DNA of 64,000 bases from Tatlockia sp. (GTDB taxonomy: Bacteria > Pseudomonadota > Gammaproteobacteria > Legionellales > Legionellaceae). Within the stretch, counting starts at the first letter, position 1. Every line of letters starts with the position of its first letter. Positions 36,095 to 44,850 of the stretch are shown piece by piece. The notes under the pieces are model-generated. The model had not been told where the DNA came from, searched no databases, and worked only from the letters and a program-made list of their open reading frames with translations. Location of the stretch: contig JACCVV010000068.1 in NCBI GenBank assembly GCA_013697955.1, positions 20,284 through 84,283 on the forward strand. The letters are read 5' to 3'. A program made the position numbers and the translations under genes.

Positions 36095-37789
36095 TTAAAG
36101 TGACAATCCTTGAGTTTTCTCTATTACATCGGGATTTTCATCGATAAAAGATTTCCAAATTTCCACACCCATTGTGGTTTTTGTAAGAAATTCTTCAATA
36201 CCAGCGTAATTTTTAGCTTCAAGGCAATAAATAATATCTCTTGCGATAGCAATTTTGATATAGGTTGGAGATTCAAGTAGGTTTTCTAGATAGTCTAGGA
36301 GAGTTACTTTTTCTTCAAAAAAGGCAGTTAGGCAATCCACGTAGGTGTAGCAGGGTGTCATTAAGATTTTTAATAGCTTTATATTTTTACTTGTACTTAA
36401 GTTATCCAACATGATTAGCACAATTTTGCTTAAAAATTTGCCATTGATGTGGATATTTGAATCCGTCCATTCATTAATTTTGATTTGGGCTTCTTTAGAA
36501 CCAAGGCTCGTTAAGTATCTTTTTAATAACTCAATCACGCCTTTACGTTCCCCACAAAGCTGGGTTAATTGAATTTCAATGCAACTGGGGGCTGATACTA
36601 GACTCTTATTGTCACGCCAATCAATACGCAGCACAGAGATATTCTTTCCTTCAAAGCCTTCTAATTCAGGTTTTTCATTTTTCCATGTATCGAATGCCAT
36701 CATATCTACAACAAGTGTTATTTTGCTTCCCAAGAGTTTATCAATATTATTTATACAGTCGGAATAGTTAAAAAAAGAATAGGTAATGTTGAATTTATTA
36801 AACATTGCTTCAAGAAAAGGCTTATCTTCCGCGCTTATTATTTCTTCATTTATCAAGAGTGGCTTTTGTTCCATAATAAAAAATGACAAATGATATAACA
36901 AAACTTCTATTGAAGAATTAATGCAATATTGTGCGAAAAGATTCGGCCGATATATAAAATTCTCAATATTAGTTGCTGTGGGTAAGTCATTATGCGAAGC
37001 GCAAAAAATACTAACATTAGTTTGTTGTGAAAAAGCACCAAAGGCATCTTTCTCTTCGTTTAACAATGAGAGACCTTTAATCACTGCTATCGAGGCGATA
37101 TATGCAGGTACTTTAAATGTACCTATTCGACCTGGGAGTTTTCGGCTTGAATAATCCTTTGCGAGATTTAAATTATCATAATCAATTGAATAAACGACAT
37201 CGAAGTTACGAAGATTTTCAGGTATTTCATCAATATTCTCATAAAAATGAAGAAATATCTCAGTTTCACAGTAGAGATTAACAGCAGCAATAATAGCTTT
37301 AAATTGGCTACAAGCTTTTTTTTCCAACCGGGTTTCAATACAAACCATATTAATTTTTTTGTGGCCAAGGAGTGATAATCTAAAAATAATAATCAAATCT
37401 TGTAAAAATTTACCGGATCCAATGCTTAATAAATTTATATTATCCCGAGTGGTGAAATTTGCGATTCTCTCCATTACCAAATTTTCTATTTTTCTCCGAT
37501 TATTTCCGAGCAAAAATCGATTGTGATTATTGTCATTGCAACAACATTCTCCAATCGAGGTTTTCCTTAGCTGAGAATGCTGATCCCAAAATTCAAAATA
37601 ATTGGTAAATGCGTCTTCGTCATTCGAATTGTCAAATCGAATATTTCTCCCTTTGAAACTCTTAACTTCTAACATGGATACCCTAACTATTTCCTGAATA
37701 AAAAATTGCATACTTTCAGGTGTAGGATTAGGTACAAGTGTATCTATCGAAAACTCTTTGACCCCTTCGGTAGTTCTGCGGCTATACAT
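36095..37789 (-). CDS. 564-residue protein of unknown function with a possible methyltransferase-like segment
   Basis: No family recognised with confidence. Residues about 118-155 read like a nucleotide/SAM-binding start: NINLLSIGSGKFLQDLIII (a glycine loop after a beta strand), then a second strand ending in an acidic residue in MVCIETRLEKK. DVVYSIDYDNL follows at about 200. The rest is helical and rich in Ile, Asn and Lys, with an early Cys/Asn cluster (ECCCNDNNHN, 81-90). There is no signal peptide or transmembrane segment. Base composition is more AT-rich than the neighbouring housekeeping genes. A tandem TTAAT element resembling the PmrA box lies 64-83 bases upstream of the start, so a Dot/Icm-type secreted effector is a reasonable hypothesis. 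It is otherwise isolated and convergent with the rhodanese gene. Confidence 0.7.
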   Translation of the reverse strand: MYSRRTTEGVKEFSIDTLVPNPTPESMQFFIQEIVRVSMLEVKSFKGRNIRFDNSNDEDAFTNYFEFWDQHSQLRKTSIGECCCNDNNHNRFLLGNNRRKIENLVMERIANFTTRDNINLLSIGSGKFLQDLIIIFRLSLLGHKKINMVCIETRLEKKACSQFKAIIAAVNLYCETEIFLHFYENIDEIPENLRNFDVVYSIDYDNLNLAKDYSSRKLPGRIGTFKVPAYIASIAVIKGLSLLNEEKDAFGAFSQQTNVSIFCASHNDLPTATNIENFIYRPNLFAQYCINSSIEVLLYHLSFFIMEQKPLLINEEIISAEDKPFLEAMFNKFNITYSFFNYSDCINNIDKLLGSKITLVVDMMAFDTWKNEKPELEGFEGKNISVLRIDWRDNKSLVSAPSCIEIQLTQLCGERKGVIELLKRYLTSLGSKEAQIKINEWTDSNIHINGKFLSKIVLIMLDNLSTSKNIKLLKILMTPCYTYVDCLTAFFEEKVTLLDYLENLLESPTYIKIAIARDIIYCLEAKNYAGIEEFLTKTTMGVEIWKSFIDENPDVIEKTQGLSL

Positions 37790-37852
37790 TGAATACTGAC
37801 CCTTTATTTTATGAAGCTTTAGCTGATTTAATTGTATAAAATTTTATCATTC

Positions 37853-37872
37853 TATATTAAGGTTGTATTAAT
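37853..37872 (-). promoter_or_regulatory. PmrA-box-like tandem repeat upstream of the 564-residue gene
   Basis: On the minus strand ATTAATACA, two bases (AC), then CTTAATATA. The published Legionella PmrA consensus, as I recall it, is cTTAATatT-N2-cTTAATatT; this site has 14 of 18 consensus positions and the correct 2-base gap. A TACAAT -10 candidate follows 16 bases later. Confidence 0.45.
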
Positions 37873-38011
37873 TCGGAATGAATTAAGAAGATTTCTTGAA
37901 GGGTTTTTTCAGGGAAACGTGAAGCTGAATTAAAGGTTCTGATCTTAACCATTGAAGCTAAAGCTAAAAAATGGAAATTCGTACTTCCACAAAAGATCTC
38001 CTCTATAAAAA

Positions 38012-39289
38012 TTAGCCCACTTTTAAAAGTCTATCGAAAATATGCTTTGGTAGTAGCAGCCAAAAGCGGCCTTTATTTTTCATATTCTCACCGAGAAAGG
38101 CAGCTCTTTTACCTGAGCCCCAATAGATATCACCGCGCATTAACCCTCTGATCGCGCCACCAGTATCCTGAGCAATTAGTAAACGTTGGAATTTTTTAGT
38201 TACCTCGCTCTGATCCCTGGGTTTTTTTGTGGCCAGCCACACAGGTGAGCCTAGCGGGATCCATTTTTTATCAATTGCTAAAGAATAGCCTGGCGTTAAT
38301 GCCATCCCTTGCGCGCCTAAAGCCATGGGTTCTTTTAAATTCTCAAAATATACAAATGATTTATTTTTATGCAGTATTGTATTCCCAGTTTTGGGATGAC
38401 TTTTGAAAAAGCGGCTAATTGCATTTTTGGACGCATTATCTCTGGTCATAATTCCTTTCTTAATTAGCACGCTGCCAATTGAAGTATAGTGGGCTCCATT
38501 TTCGCCGGCATAACCTAAATATAAGCTCTTTCCACTTGGCAACTTAATTATACCGGAGCCTTCTATCTCTAATAATAATCGTTCGACAGGACTATTTATC
38601 CAGGCTATTACCGATGCATTTTTCTTAAGCGCTCCCTGATCAATTTGTTCACGCGTGTAATGTTTTGCTTTCTTCCATTCTAAGCCGCTCGGTATGCTAT
38701 AAATGGGCGTACTGTATTCTTTTGTGCGTGTTAGGCTACCCTTGAGCTGCGGCATATAGTATCCGGTGAATAGCCCTTCCAGCGGCTTTCGCTGCGTGAA
38801 TTCAATGGGGTGAAACCACTTGGTAAAAAAATCTCGAGCATTTTGCTCAGAAACTGTATCAAGCGTCGTAGCTTCACGGCAAGCTGGTTGCCAATCCTTT
38901 GCCTGTATATTGATATAGCTTGAACCTACTTTATGAGAAGGCGCCTGTTTCAGGAAGATTTTGCAAGAGTTTTGGAAAGCTTCTAATGATTTTTTGATAT
39001 CCGTGTCATTCCAACCAGGTAATTCATCAAAGGGAACTTTCTTTAAGGCGACTTCGTGAATTTTTATCTTTTTGCTCTCTTCTTTTTTGCTGGTTTTAAC
39101 TAGAGCCAGAGACTTGGGATTTAAATTGACCTTTGCTTTAGTTACAACTTTAGCCTTAACCGGAGCAAAATTTAATGCTGGTATATGAGAAGTCATCGGC
39201 TTTGAGTGATTTTCATCTGGCAAGGCCCAGTGGAAGCTCGATGACGGGTATACAAAACCCATTATTATGTAAATTAGTATTCGTATCAT
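38012..39289 (-). CDS. mltA: Membrane-bound lytic murein transglycosylase A
   Basis: It cleaves the glycan strands of peptidoglycan, forming 1,6-anhydro-muropeptides, in envelope remodelling. The MltA domain contains FTGYYMPQLKGS, TPIYSIP, the inserted domain and EGSGIIKLPSGKSLYLGYAGENGAHYTSIG (key parts EGSG and GYAGENG). The C-terminal 3D domain carries AQDTGGAIRG and GDIYWG with the catalytic-type Asp residues. The 425 residues are somewhat longer than E. coli MltA because of a Lys-rich N-terminal spacer (about 45-85). The N-terminus (MIRILIYIIMGFVYP) is hydrophobic and acts as a signal or anchor, but no lipobox cysteine is seen, so it may not be a lipoprotein. Confidence 0.9.
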   Translation of the reverse strand: MIRILIYIIMGFVYPSSSFHWALPDENHSKPMTSHIPALNFAPVKAKVVTKAKVNLNPKSLALVKTSKKEESKKIKIHEVALKKVPFDELPGWNDTDIKKSLEAFQNSCKIFLKQAPSHKVGSSYINIQAKDWQPACREATTLDTVSEQNARDFFTKWFHPIEFTQRKPLEGLFTGYYMPQLKGSLTRTKEYSTPIYSIPSGLEWKKAKHYTREQIDQGALKKNASVIAWINSPVERLLLEIEGSGIIKLPSGKSLYLGYAGENGAHYTSIGSVLIKKGIMTRDNASKNAISRFFKSHPKTGNTILHKNKSFVYFENLKEPMALGAQGMALTPGYSLAIDKKWIPLGSPVWLATKKPRDQSEVTKKFQRLLIAQDTGGAIRGLMRGDIYWGSGKRAAFLGENMKNKGRFWLLLPKHIFDRLLKVG

Positions 39290-39422
39290 AGCTAGGAAAA
39301 ATTTTACACGAGAAATAATTTAATACAACATGTTTTTTTTATGTATAAATTTTCCTTAATAATCAATATTGAAATGCTCTAAAACAGGATTCAAAAGTAA
39401 AAACCTAATCAATTCGGAACTT

Positions 39423-39851
39423 CTAACTGAGGTCCTTTTTCAGTTTTATTAAATAATCTACCGCATTAAAGGCTGATGCGTAGGCCGATTGGCAAGGATC
39501 CTGGCTATCAATTTTAGTCCCGATATCTTCCAGATTTTCTCCGCAAACAATACCATTTCCTACCACAATTGAATTTAAAGCGAAGGTTGTAAAGCAATTT
39601 TCTATGTGCGACATAATATAGTTATAGTGATCAAGATTGGTTTTTAAAACCAACCCAAGAGCTATGTAACCATCAAAGCTGTTTTTTTGGTGATAAGTAT
39701 TTATGATAAATGGAATTTCATAGGTCCCGACAGGTGTTACTTCAATTTGATACTCATGAACGGAGTTTTTAACAAGTCTTTCACAGTGCAGAAGTTGCCT
39801 GGCGGACAGTTCTTTATGAATATTTGATGAAATCATTAATATTCTGGACAT
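39423..39851 (-). CDS. Lumazine-synthase-like protein, second of a tandem pair
   Basis: 142 residues with the fold plan of 6,7-dimethyl-8-ribityllumazine synthase (RibH), the penultimate enzyme of riboflavin synthesis. VGTYEIP (41-47) corresponds to the family's GTFE.P motif, and TNLDHYNYI contains His75 at the position of the catalytic histidine. The N-terminal substrate motif (usually S.FN) reads SSNIH, and the region that normally reads FGVLT reads VGNGIVCGEN. Active-site divergence is therefore clear. It overlaps the end of the preceding paralogue (39836-40276) by 16 bases. Either both are an unusual riboflavin enzyme pair, or they serve as a flavin-related shell or sensor; I cannot decide. 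Confidence 0.8.
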   Translation of the reverse strand: MSRILMISSNIHKELSARQLLHCERLVKNSVHEYQIEVTPVGTYEIPFIINTYHQKNSFDGYIALGLVLKTNLDHYNYIMSHIENCFTTFALNSIVVGNGIVCGENLEDIGTKIDSQDPCQSAYASAFNAVDYLIKLKKDLS

Positions 39852-40276
39852 CGTTTTTCCTGTTTTGCTTTCAGACGTAGCAAATAATCCAAAGCACGAA
39901 AGGCTTCATTAACTCTTTCCCGATTCTCAACGCGCGAAGTCAAAACCGCCATAGAGGGAGCAGTTATAATTCCATTACCTATTAAAAGGCCATCCAGAGC
40001 AAATTTTATGAAGCATTCTTTTACATGTTCCCAAATGAATTCGTAATGATCAGTAGATCCCTTTAAAAGCAAGCTGAGGGGAAGATAACCCGCATAAGGA
40101 TTTTTGCGGTGAAAGGATTGAATCACTGAGGGAATTTCATAAGTTCCTGCTTCAACAGTTTCAATATCATAATTATACGAGGATTTTTCAAGGACATTTA
40201 AACAACTGTCAAGTTGGTCTTTAGCCAGACTGTTGTAATAGTTCGACCAAACTACTAAAATCTTGTCTTTTGCCAT
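39836..40276 (-). CDS. ribH: Lumazine-synthase-like protein, first of a tandem pair
   Basis: A RibH-fold protein of 146 residues when started at 40276 (MAKDKILVVW); an ATG at 40291 would add five residues. It shows EAGTYEIPSVIQSF (AGTYEIP at 43-49), GSTDHYEFI with the presumed catalytic His77, and GNGIITAPS where canonical enzymes have FGVLT. It is closer to a normal lumazine synthase than the downstream copy, especially in the GST.H(Y/F) motif. Two-gene overlap indicates co-translation, as for subunits of a mixed complex. No other rib genes are nearby. The symbol is tentative. Confidence 0.78.
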   Translation of the reverse strand: MAKDKILVVWSNYYNSLAKDQLDSCLNVLEKSSYNYDIETVEAGTYEIPSVIQSFHRKNPYAGYLPLSLLLKGSTDHYEFIWEHVKECFIKFALDGLLIGNGIITAPSMAVLTSRVENRERVNEAFRALDYLLRLKAKQEKRCPEY

Positions 40277-40389
40277 GATGTTAGGCCTCAATCGGTAAAC
40301 GGCGAATAATAGCAGAGATTAAGAAAACCGTATATCGGCTGTTCTCTTTGCAGATATTCAAAGATTTGAAACGCAGCCTTTGCAAAATT

Positions 40390-40427
40390 AAGCCACATAG
40401 TTGTAATATGCCGATTGTGGCTTTTTT
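40390..40427 (+). terminator. Terminator-like hairpin in the symporter leader
   Basis: AAGCCACA (40390-40397) pairs with TGTGGCTT (40416-40423) with an 18-base loop and a T-run to 40427. It lies 67 bases upstream of the symporter ATG with no gene before it on this strand, so it is a candidate attenuator, or the end of a small RNA. An upstream ATCGGC (40334-40339) can pair with GCCGAT (40410-40415), inside the loop just before the right arm. Confidence 0.5.
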
Positions 40428-40493
40428 AGGCTTTAAGTTTTGTAAGCGTCAAAGCTAGACATTTGGCATTACTAAGTTTTTACAAGGATTTAT

Positions 40494-41714
40494 ATGTCTA
40501 CCGAATCAATAAAAAAATTAAAATTTATTATTTGCCTTATATGCATTCTTATTTTCCCAATAATTTTTGGTAAACACATTCCGGTTATTTTTAAATCCAT
40601 CAGTTATGCTTTAAGTTTGAGCATGAAAGGCATCTTAGAATTTCTTTTACCCTTCATTATTTTTAGCTTTGTCTTTTCCTGCCTATCCAATTTGCAAAAA
40701 GGCGCTCTCTTTTTTGTATTTTTATTGATAGGTTGTGTCTTTGTTTCCAACTTTATGGCGCTAATGTTTGGGTATAGCTCAGGTTATATCGGACTTCATC
40801 TTTTGAATTTTACTGCCGCCCCGATTGAGGCGGCTCCGCAACTTCAGCCGGCCTGGCAGTTTCATTTAACCAAGCTTATTTCCAATGATATTGCTTTATT
40901 GATTGGCTTTGCGACTGGCATATTCTTTTCTTTTTGGCCGAATGCAAAAGCAAAAAATGTGGCAACCACCTTAAATAACTGGGCGAATGGATTTTTAAAG
41001 CGGGTCTTTATTCCCTTTCTACCCCTGTTTATCCTTGGTTTTATCTTTAAACTAGAATATGAGCATATGCTTGAAACCTCCCTTACCTTGTATGGTCCTA
41101 TTCTAGTTTTGATCGTTTTCGCTCAGTGGATATACATTAGCTTCTGGTATCTGGTTGCCTCAGACTTTTCAATAAAAAAATTCCTTTTTTATTTCAAAAA
41201 TGTTTTACCAGCAAGTTTGGTTGGATTTAGTACGATTTCAAGCGCTGCCGCAATGCCAGTCTTGCTCATTTCTACCGAGAAAAACTTAGGCGACCCTGAG
41301 AAGGCCAGAATGCTGGTTCCCGCTATTATTAATATCCACACCTTAGGCTCTGCCATAGGAATTCCAATTTTAAGCCTAGCTACGATTTTGACCTTTGGCT
41401 TGCCCTTACCTTCAATTTCAACCTTTGCAATTTTTGCCCTTTACACAGCGTTGGCAAAGTATGCTGTGGCGGCCGTACCTGGCGGTGTGATCATTGTTGT
41501 AGCGCCTATTTTGGAAGCACACCTTGGCTTCACAAGCGATATGGTTGGGTTAATAACAGCGGTCTACTTACTCTGCGATCCATTTGGAACAACAGCTAAT
41601 GTCACGGCGAATGGTATGTTTCCCATTATGTTTACCAAAATTTATGACCGCTTTTCGAAAGTTAAACTGCCTACCTTTGAGGAAGAAAAGGAAAACTTAC
41701 CTGCGTCTAGCTGA
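40494..41714 (+). CDS. Dicarboxylate/amino acid:cation symporter (DAACS family)
   Basis: An inner-membrane sodium- or proton-coupled transporter for C4-dicarboxylates or acidic amino acids (GltP/DctA-like). The 406 residues show about eight transmembrane segments, the re-entrant serine-rich loop (GFSTISSAAAMPV, in place of the common SSSATLP) and the second hairpin with the DPFGTTANVTANG motif. The latter corresponds to the conserved substrate and cation-binding NMDG/D...N region. The gene is stand-alone. AAGGATTTAT precedes the ATG. A terminator-like leader hairpin suggests expression control. The substrate cannot be fixed from sequence. Confidence 0.88.
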   Translation: MSTESIKKLKFIICLICILIFPIIFGKHIPVIFKSISYALSLSMKGILEFLLPFIIFSFVFSCLSNLQKGALFFVFLLIGCVFVSNFMALMFGYSSGYIGLHLLNFTAAPIEAAPQLQPAWQFHLTKLISNDIALLIGFATGIFFSFWPNAKAKNVATTLNNWANGFLKRVFIPFLPLFILGFIFKLEYEHMLETSLTLYGPILVLIVFAQWIYISFWYLVASDFSIKKFLFYFKNVLPASLVGFSTISSAAAMPVLLISTEKNLGDPEKARMLVPAIINIHTLGSAIGIPILSLATILTFGLPLPSISTFAIFALYTALAKYAVAAVPGGVIIVVAPILEAHLGFTSDMVGLITAVYLLCDPFGTTANVTANGMFPIMFTKIYDRFSKVKLPTFEEEKENLPASS

Positions 41715-41746
41715 ACAGACTTAAGGTCCTCAAAATCCCAAAACCG

Positions 41747-41771
41747 GGCGCTAATCAAACTTTTAGGCGCC
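41747..41771. terminator. Weak hairpin between the symporter and rpiA
   Basis: GGCGC (41747-41751) pairs with GCGCC (41767-41771) around a 15-base loop between two convergent genes; the minus strand continues CGGTTTT. It is a plausible but weak terminator. Confidence 0.3.
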
Positions 41772-41860
41772 TGGCTTACCTAAGCTTTTTTCATTCCCTA
41801 GGTCTAAAACCATTTTTCTAAAGTGGATGAGCAAAAAGGATTTAGGTTAAATTTAGAACC

Positions 41861-42535
41861 TTAATACCCACTTTTCATGTTAGATAAATCAAGGGTTGTT
41901 ATTCCGGATTCACCTGCGATCAATATTTTGTCTGCCAAGCGTTTTGCAAACAAGCCTGTTTCCACTATCCCCGGGATTAACTTCAGTTTTTCTTCGAGTG
42001 CAACAGGACTCATAATTTCCAGATTTGAAACATCTAGAATGATATTGCCATTATCCGTAACAAAACCCTCTCGATATTCAGGATCACCGCCAATTTTGAC
42101 AATTTCTCGGGCAACGTAACTACGGGCAATTGGCAACACTTCTATAGCGAGCGGAAAAACACCTAGATTTCGGACCAGTTTTGATTCGTCAACTATGCAG
42201 ATAAATTGATTTGCAACTGTGGCAATTATTTTTTCGCGAGTAAGTGCGCCCCCGCCCCCTTTGATCATTTGATGGCGCTCATCCACTTCATCGGCCCCAT
42301 CAATATAAATTGCTAGCTCATTGGTAGTATTTAAATCAATAACAGGTATGCCTGCAGCACGTAGACGCGCTTCTGTATCTTTGGAACTGGCAACGCAGGC
42401 ATCAATTCTGTGCTTTATTGTTGTAAGTTCTTCAATAAAATAATTGACAGTAGAACCCGTCCCTACACCGATTATCATGTCATCTTCAACATAGGCTAAG
42501 GCAGCTTTTGCTGCTTTTGCTTTTAGAATACTCAT
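41861..42535 (-). CDS. rpiA: Ribose-5-phosphate isomerase A
   Basis: It interconverts ribose-5-phosphate and ribulose-5-phosphate in the pentose phosphate pathway. The protein has GVGTGSTVNYFIEEL, ASSKDTEARLRAAGI, IDGADEVDERHQMIKGGGGALTREKI and TDNGNIILDV, all standard. I place the start at 42535 (MSILKAK), which has AAGGG upstream and matches the family N-terminus. The longer frame from 42577 would overlap poxB and is unlikely. It lies 32 bases downstream of poxB on the same strand, and probably on the same transcript. Confidence 0.95.
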   Translation of the reverse strand: MSILKAKAAKAALAYVEDDMIIGVGTGSTVNYFIEELTTIKHRIDACVASSKDTEARLRAAGIPVIDLNTTNELAIYIDGADEVDERHQMIKGGGGALTREKIIATVANQFICIVDESKLVRNLGVFPLAIEVLPIARSYVAREIVKIGGDPEYREGFVTDNGNIILDVSNLEIMSPVALEEKLKLIPGIVETGLFAKRLADKILIAGESGITTLDLSNMKSGY

Positions 42536-42567
42536 TAAAAAAACCCTTTCGTTAAAAGGCGAAGATT

Positions 42568-44289
42568 TTAGCGCCACAAATTAGATTTAACCAGATCCAG
42601 GATTTCAGTTCCTCGACCATTAATGATTGCCTTCATCATATATAAACTAAATCCCTTAACCTGAGAGGAATTAATTGTTGGTGGCATCACTAATTCATTT
42701 CGATTGACCTTTACATCGACCAGTGCTGGCCCCGCATGGGAAAAGGCTGAATTTAAAGCCTCTGCCAACTCCGCAGGTTCGTCAACACGAAAACCTTTAA
42801 TTCCTATCGCTTCTGCCATTTTGGCGAAATTGGGATTTTCCAGTTCGGTACCGTAATCCAGCATGCCGCCGACATGCATTTCCATTTCGACAAAACCCAG
42901 AGTGCCATTGTTGAAAATGATTATTTTAATAGGTAAATTTTGCTGTTGCAGAGTCAAAATATCGCCCATTAACATAGAAAATCCGCCATCACCACAAAGA
43001 GCAACAACCTGTCGCCCATGAAAAGCAGACTGAGCGCCGATAGCTTGCGCTAGAGCATTTGCCATCGAACCATGATTAAATGAACCTAGCAATTGACGCT
43101 GTCCATTCATTTCAAGATAACGAGCAGCCCAAACCGTTGGCGTTCCCACATCACAAGTAAAGATAGCATCTGTTGAAGCAGCTAAATTTATTTGACTTGC
43201 TAAATATTGAGGGTGGATCCGTGTTTTACCTGGCTCACTATGAGCTAGTGCATCTAATTCGCTGCGTGCATGTTGGTAATGGGATAAAGCCTGCTCTAAA
43301 TGACCTTTATCCTCTTTAATGGTTAACAAAGGTAAAAGGGCTTGTATGGTGCTATTAACATCACCAACAGCACCTAATGTAAGATCACAGCGCTTACCCA
43401 ATTGTTCTCCATTCAGGTCAATCTGGATAATCTCAGCCTTGGATGGATAGAACTGTCTATATGGAAAACTGGTTCCCAGCAACAACAAAGTATCGCAGGC
43501 TTCCATAGCATAATATCCGGAAGAAAAACCAATCAGACCGGTCATTCCAACATCATAGGGGTTATCATATTCGACAAAGGCTTTTCCACGCAAAGTATGG
43601 ACAACCGGTGCGGCCAATTTGGCACATAAAGCCATTAATGATTGATGTGAGTCAGCTGCGCCTATACCGCAAAAGATCGTTATTTTTTTAGCAGAATTTA
43701 GGCGTGTGGCAATTTCTTCAAGAAGTGCTTTAGCTGGAACAATATCAGTAGTTGGCTTAATTGGCCAAGGCGGGGTCGTTTGTTTTCGCATTTCTTGCAG
43801 GGCCACATCCCCTGAAATGATCAAAACCGCTACTCCACGCTTTGATATAGCCGTTTGCATTGCCAATTTTAACATCCGAGGCATTTGCTCGGGTGAGGTA
43901 ATCACTTCACAATAATAACTGCAGTCTTTGAACAGGATTTGTGGATGGGTTTCTTGGAAATAGTTACCGCCAATTTCTGTAGTAGGAATTTGAGCTGCTA
44001 TTGCAATAACAGGTGCATTTGAACGTTGGCAATCATAAAGGCCATTAATTAAATGGAGATTTCCGGGACCGCAACTACCAGCACAAACTGCAAGTTCCCC
44101 AGTTAACTGGGCTTCAGCTCCTGCGGCAAAAGCTGCTACTTCTTCATGGCGGGTGTGAACCCATTGAATTGAGTTTCTTTTCTGTAAGGCATTGGTAAAA
44201 CCATTCAATGAATCGCCAACAATCCCATAAATTCGTTTAATTCCAGCTGCTTCTAAAGTATCTATAAAAACATCAGCAACGGTAGTCAT
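42568..44289 (-). CDS. poxB: Pyruvate dehydrogenase (quinone)/pyruvate oxidase PoxB type
   Basis: A ThDP- and FAD-dependent peripheral membrane enzyme that oxidises pyruvate to acetate and CO2 and passes electrons to ubiquinone. The 573 residues begin with the ThDP pyrimidine domain (ADVFIDTLEAAGIKRIYGIVGDSLNG with HEEVAAFAAGAEAQLTG) and PGNLHLINGLYD. The FAD-binding middle domain follows. The C-terminal ThDP diphosphate domain has GDGGFSMLMGDI and NNGTLGFVEMEM. Length and order match E. coli PoxB. An acetolactate-synthase-like alternative is less likely given these segments. It precedes rpiA on the same strand. Confidence 0.93.
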   Translation of the reverse strand: MTTVADVFIDTLEAAGIKRIYGIVGDSLNGFTNALQKRNSIQWVHTRHEEVAAFAAGAEAQLTGELAVCAGSCGPGNLHLINGLYDCQRSNAPVIAIAAQIPTTEIGGNYFQETHPQILFKDCSYYCEVITSPEQMPRMLKLAMQTAISKRGVAVLIISGDVALQEMRKQTTPPWPIKPTTDIVPAKALLEEIATRLNSAKKITIFCGIGAADSHQSLMALCAKLAAPVVHTLRGKAFVEYDNPYDVGMTGLIGFSSGYYAMEACDTLLLLGTSFPYRQFYPSKAEIIQIDLNGEQLGKRCDLTLGAVGDVNSTIQALLPLLTIKEDKGHLEQALSHYQHARSELDALAHSEPGKTRIHPQYLASQINLAASTDAIFTCDVGTPTVWAARYLEMNGQRQLLGSFNHGSMANALAQAIGAQSAFHGRQVVALCGDGGFSMLMGDILTLQQQNLPIKIIIFNNGTLGFVEMEMHVGGMLDYGTELENPNFAKMAEAIGIKGFRVDEPAELAEALNSAFSHAGPALVDVKVNRNELVMPPTINSSQVKGFSLYMMKAIINGRGTEILDLVKSNLWR

Positions 44290-44330
44290 GGCGAATCCTT
44301 TAGTACCAATAGAAGATGCTCTGAAAGAAC

Positions 44331-44350
44331 CCCGCGGCTGTTGCCGCGGG
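44331..44350. terminator. GC-rich 8-bp hairpin
   Basis: CCCGCGGC (44331-44338) pairs with GCCGCGGG (44343-44350) around TGTT, just downstream of the lipoprotein gene on the minus strand. The flanks are T-rich (minus) and AT-rich (plus). It is a probable terminator. Confidence 0.65.
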
Positions 44351-44358
44351 ATTTAATT

Positions 44359-44769
44359 TTATTGTCCTACATTCGGCACAACCATACCGGTTGAAGGACC
44401 TCCTGGAGATGTAACAACATTGCTACCAACTGCTGCATTTGTAGTCGTAGTTGTTGTTGTAGTTCTTTTAACTCTTCTATTAGTTGAGTTTTGAACTGTT
44501 GGGTGTTGAACAGGCACAGCAGCGGATGAAGAAGTTGGCATTCTTCTGTTTGTTGCTCTCAAACCTTTAGTTGTGGTAACTGTTGTCGCACTTCTAGTGG
44601 TTGCGTATCTATCACCACGTTGGTAAGCGCCAGAACGTGCATAAGGATCTACTCCATCATAACGAGGGGATTGTCCAAAAAGACCGCCGCCTTGGCAACC
44701 GCTAAGTAACAGTGGTGATAAACAAAGGGCTGTACAAGCTAATTTTGAAAATATAGATTTTTGTTTCAT
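44359..44769 (-). CDS. Thr-rich outer-membrane-type lipoprotein
   Basis: 136 residues with a lipoprotein signal peptide (lipobox LLSGC, cysteine at about residue 25). The mature chain is low-complexity and rich in Thr, Arg, Ser and Asn, with Thr runs (TTVTTTK, KRTTTTTTTT) and a Gly/Pro/Val-rich tail. It looks extended and is possibly surface-exposed or peptidoglycan-associated. No family recognised. The Thr runs are encoded by alternating ACT/ACA-type codons, which could vary in copy number. It is followed by a strong hairpin terminator and preceded by the efflux operon on the same strand. Confidence 0.7.
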   Translation of the reverse strand: MKQKSIFSKLACTALCLSPLLLSGCQGGGLFGQSPRYDGVDPYARSGAYQRGDRYATTRSATTVTTTKGLRATNRRMPTSSSAAVPVQHPTVQNSTNRRVKRTTTTTTTTNAAVGSNVVTSPGGPSTGMVVPNVGQ

Positions 44770-44850
44770 AGTGTCATCCTTGAAGATTAATAAATTATTG
44801 CCTTTTTGATTCTATCCTGAGTAGACCAACTTGTAAAATCGTTAAATTTT

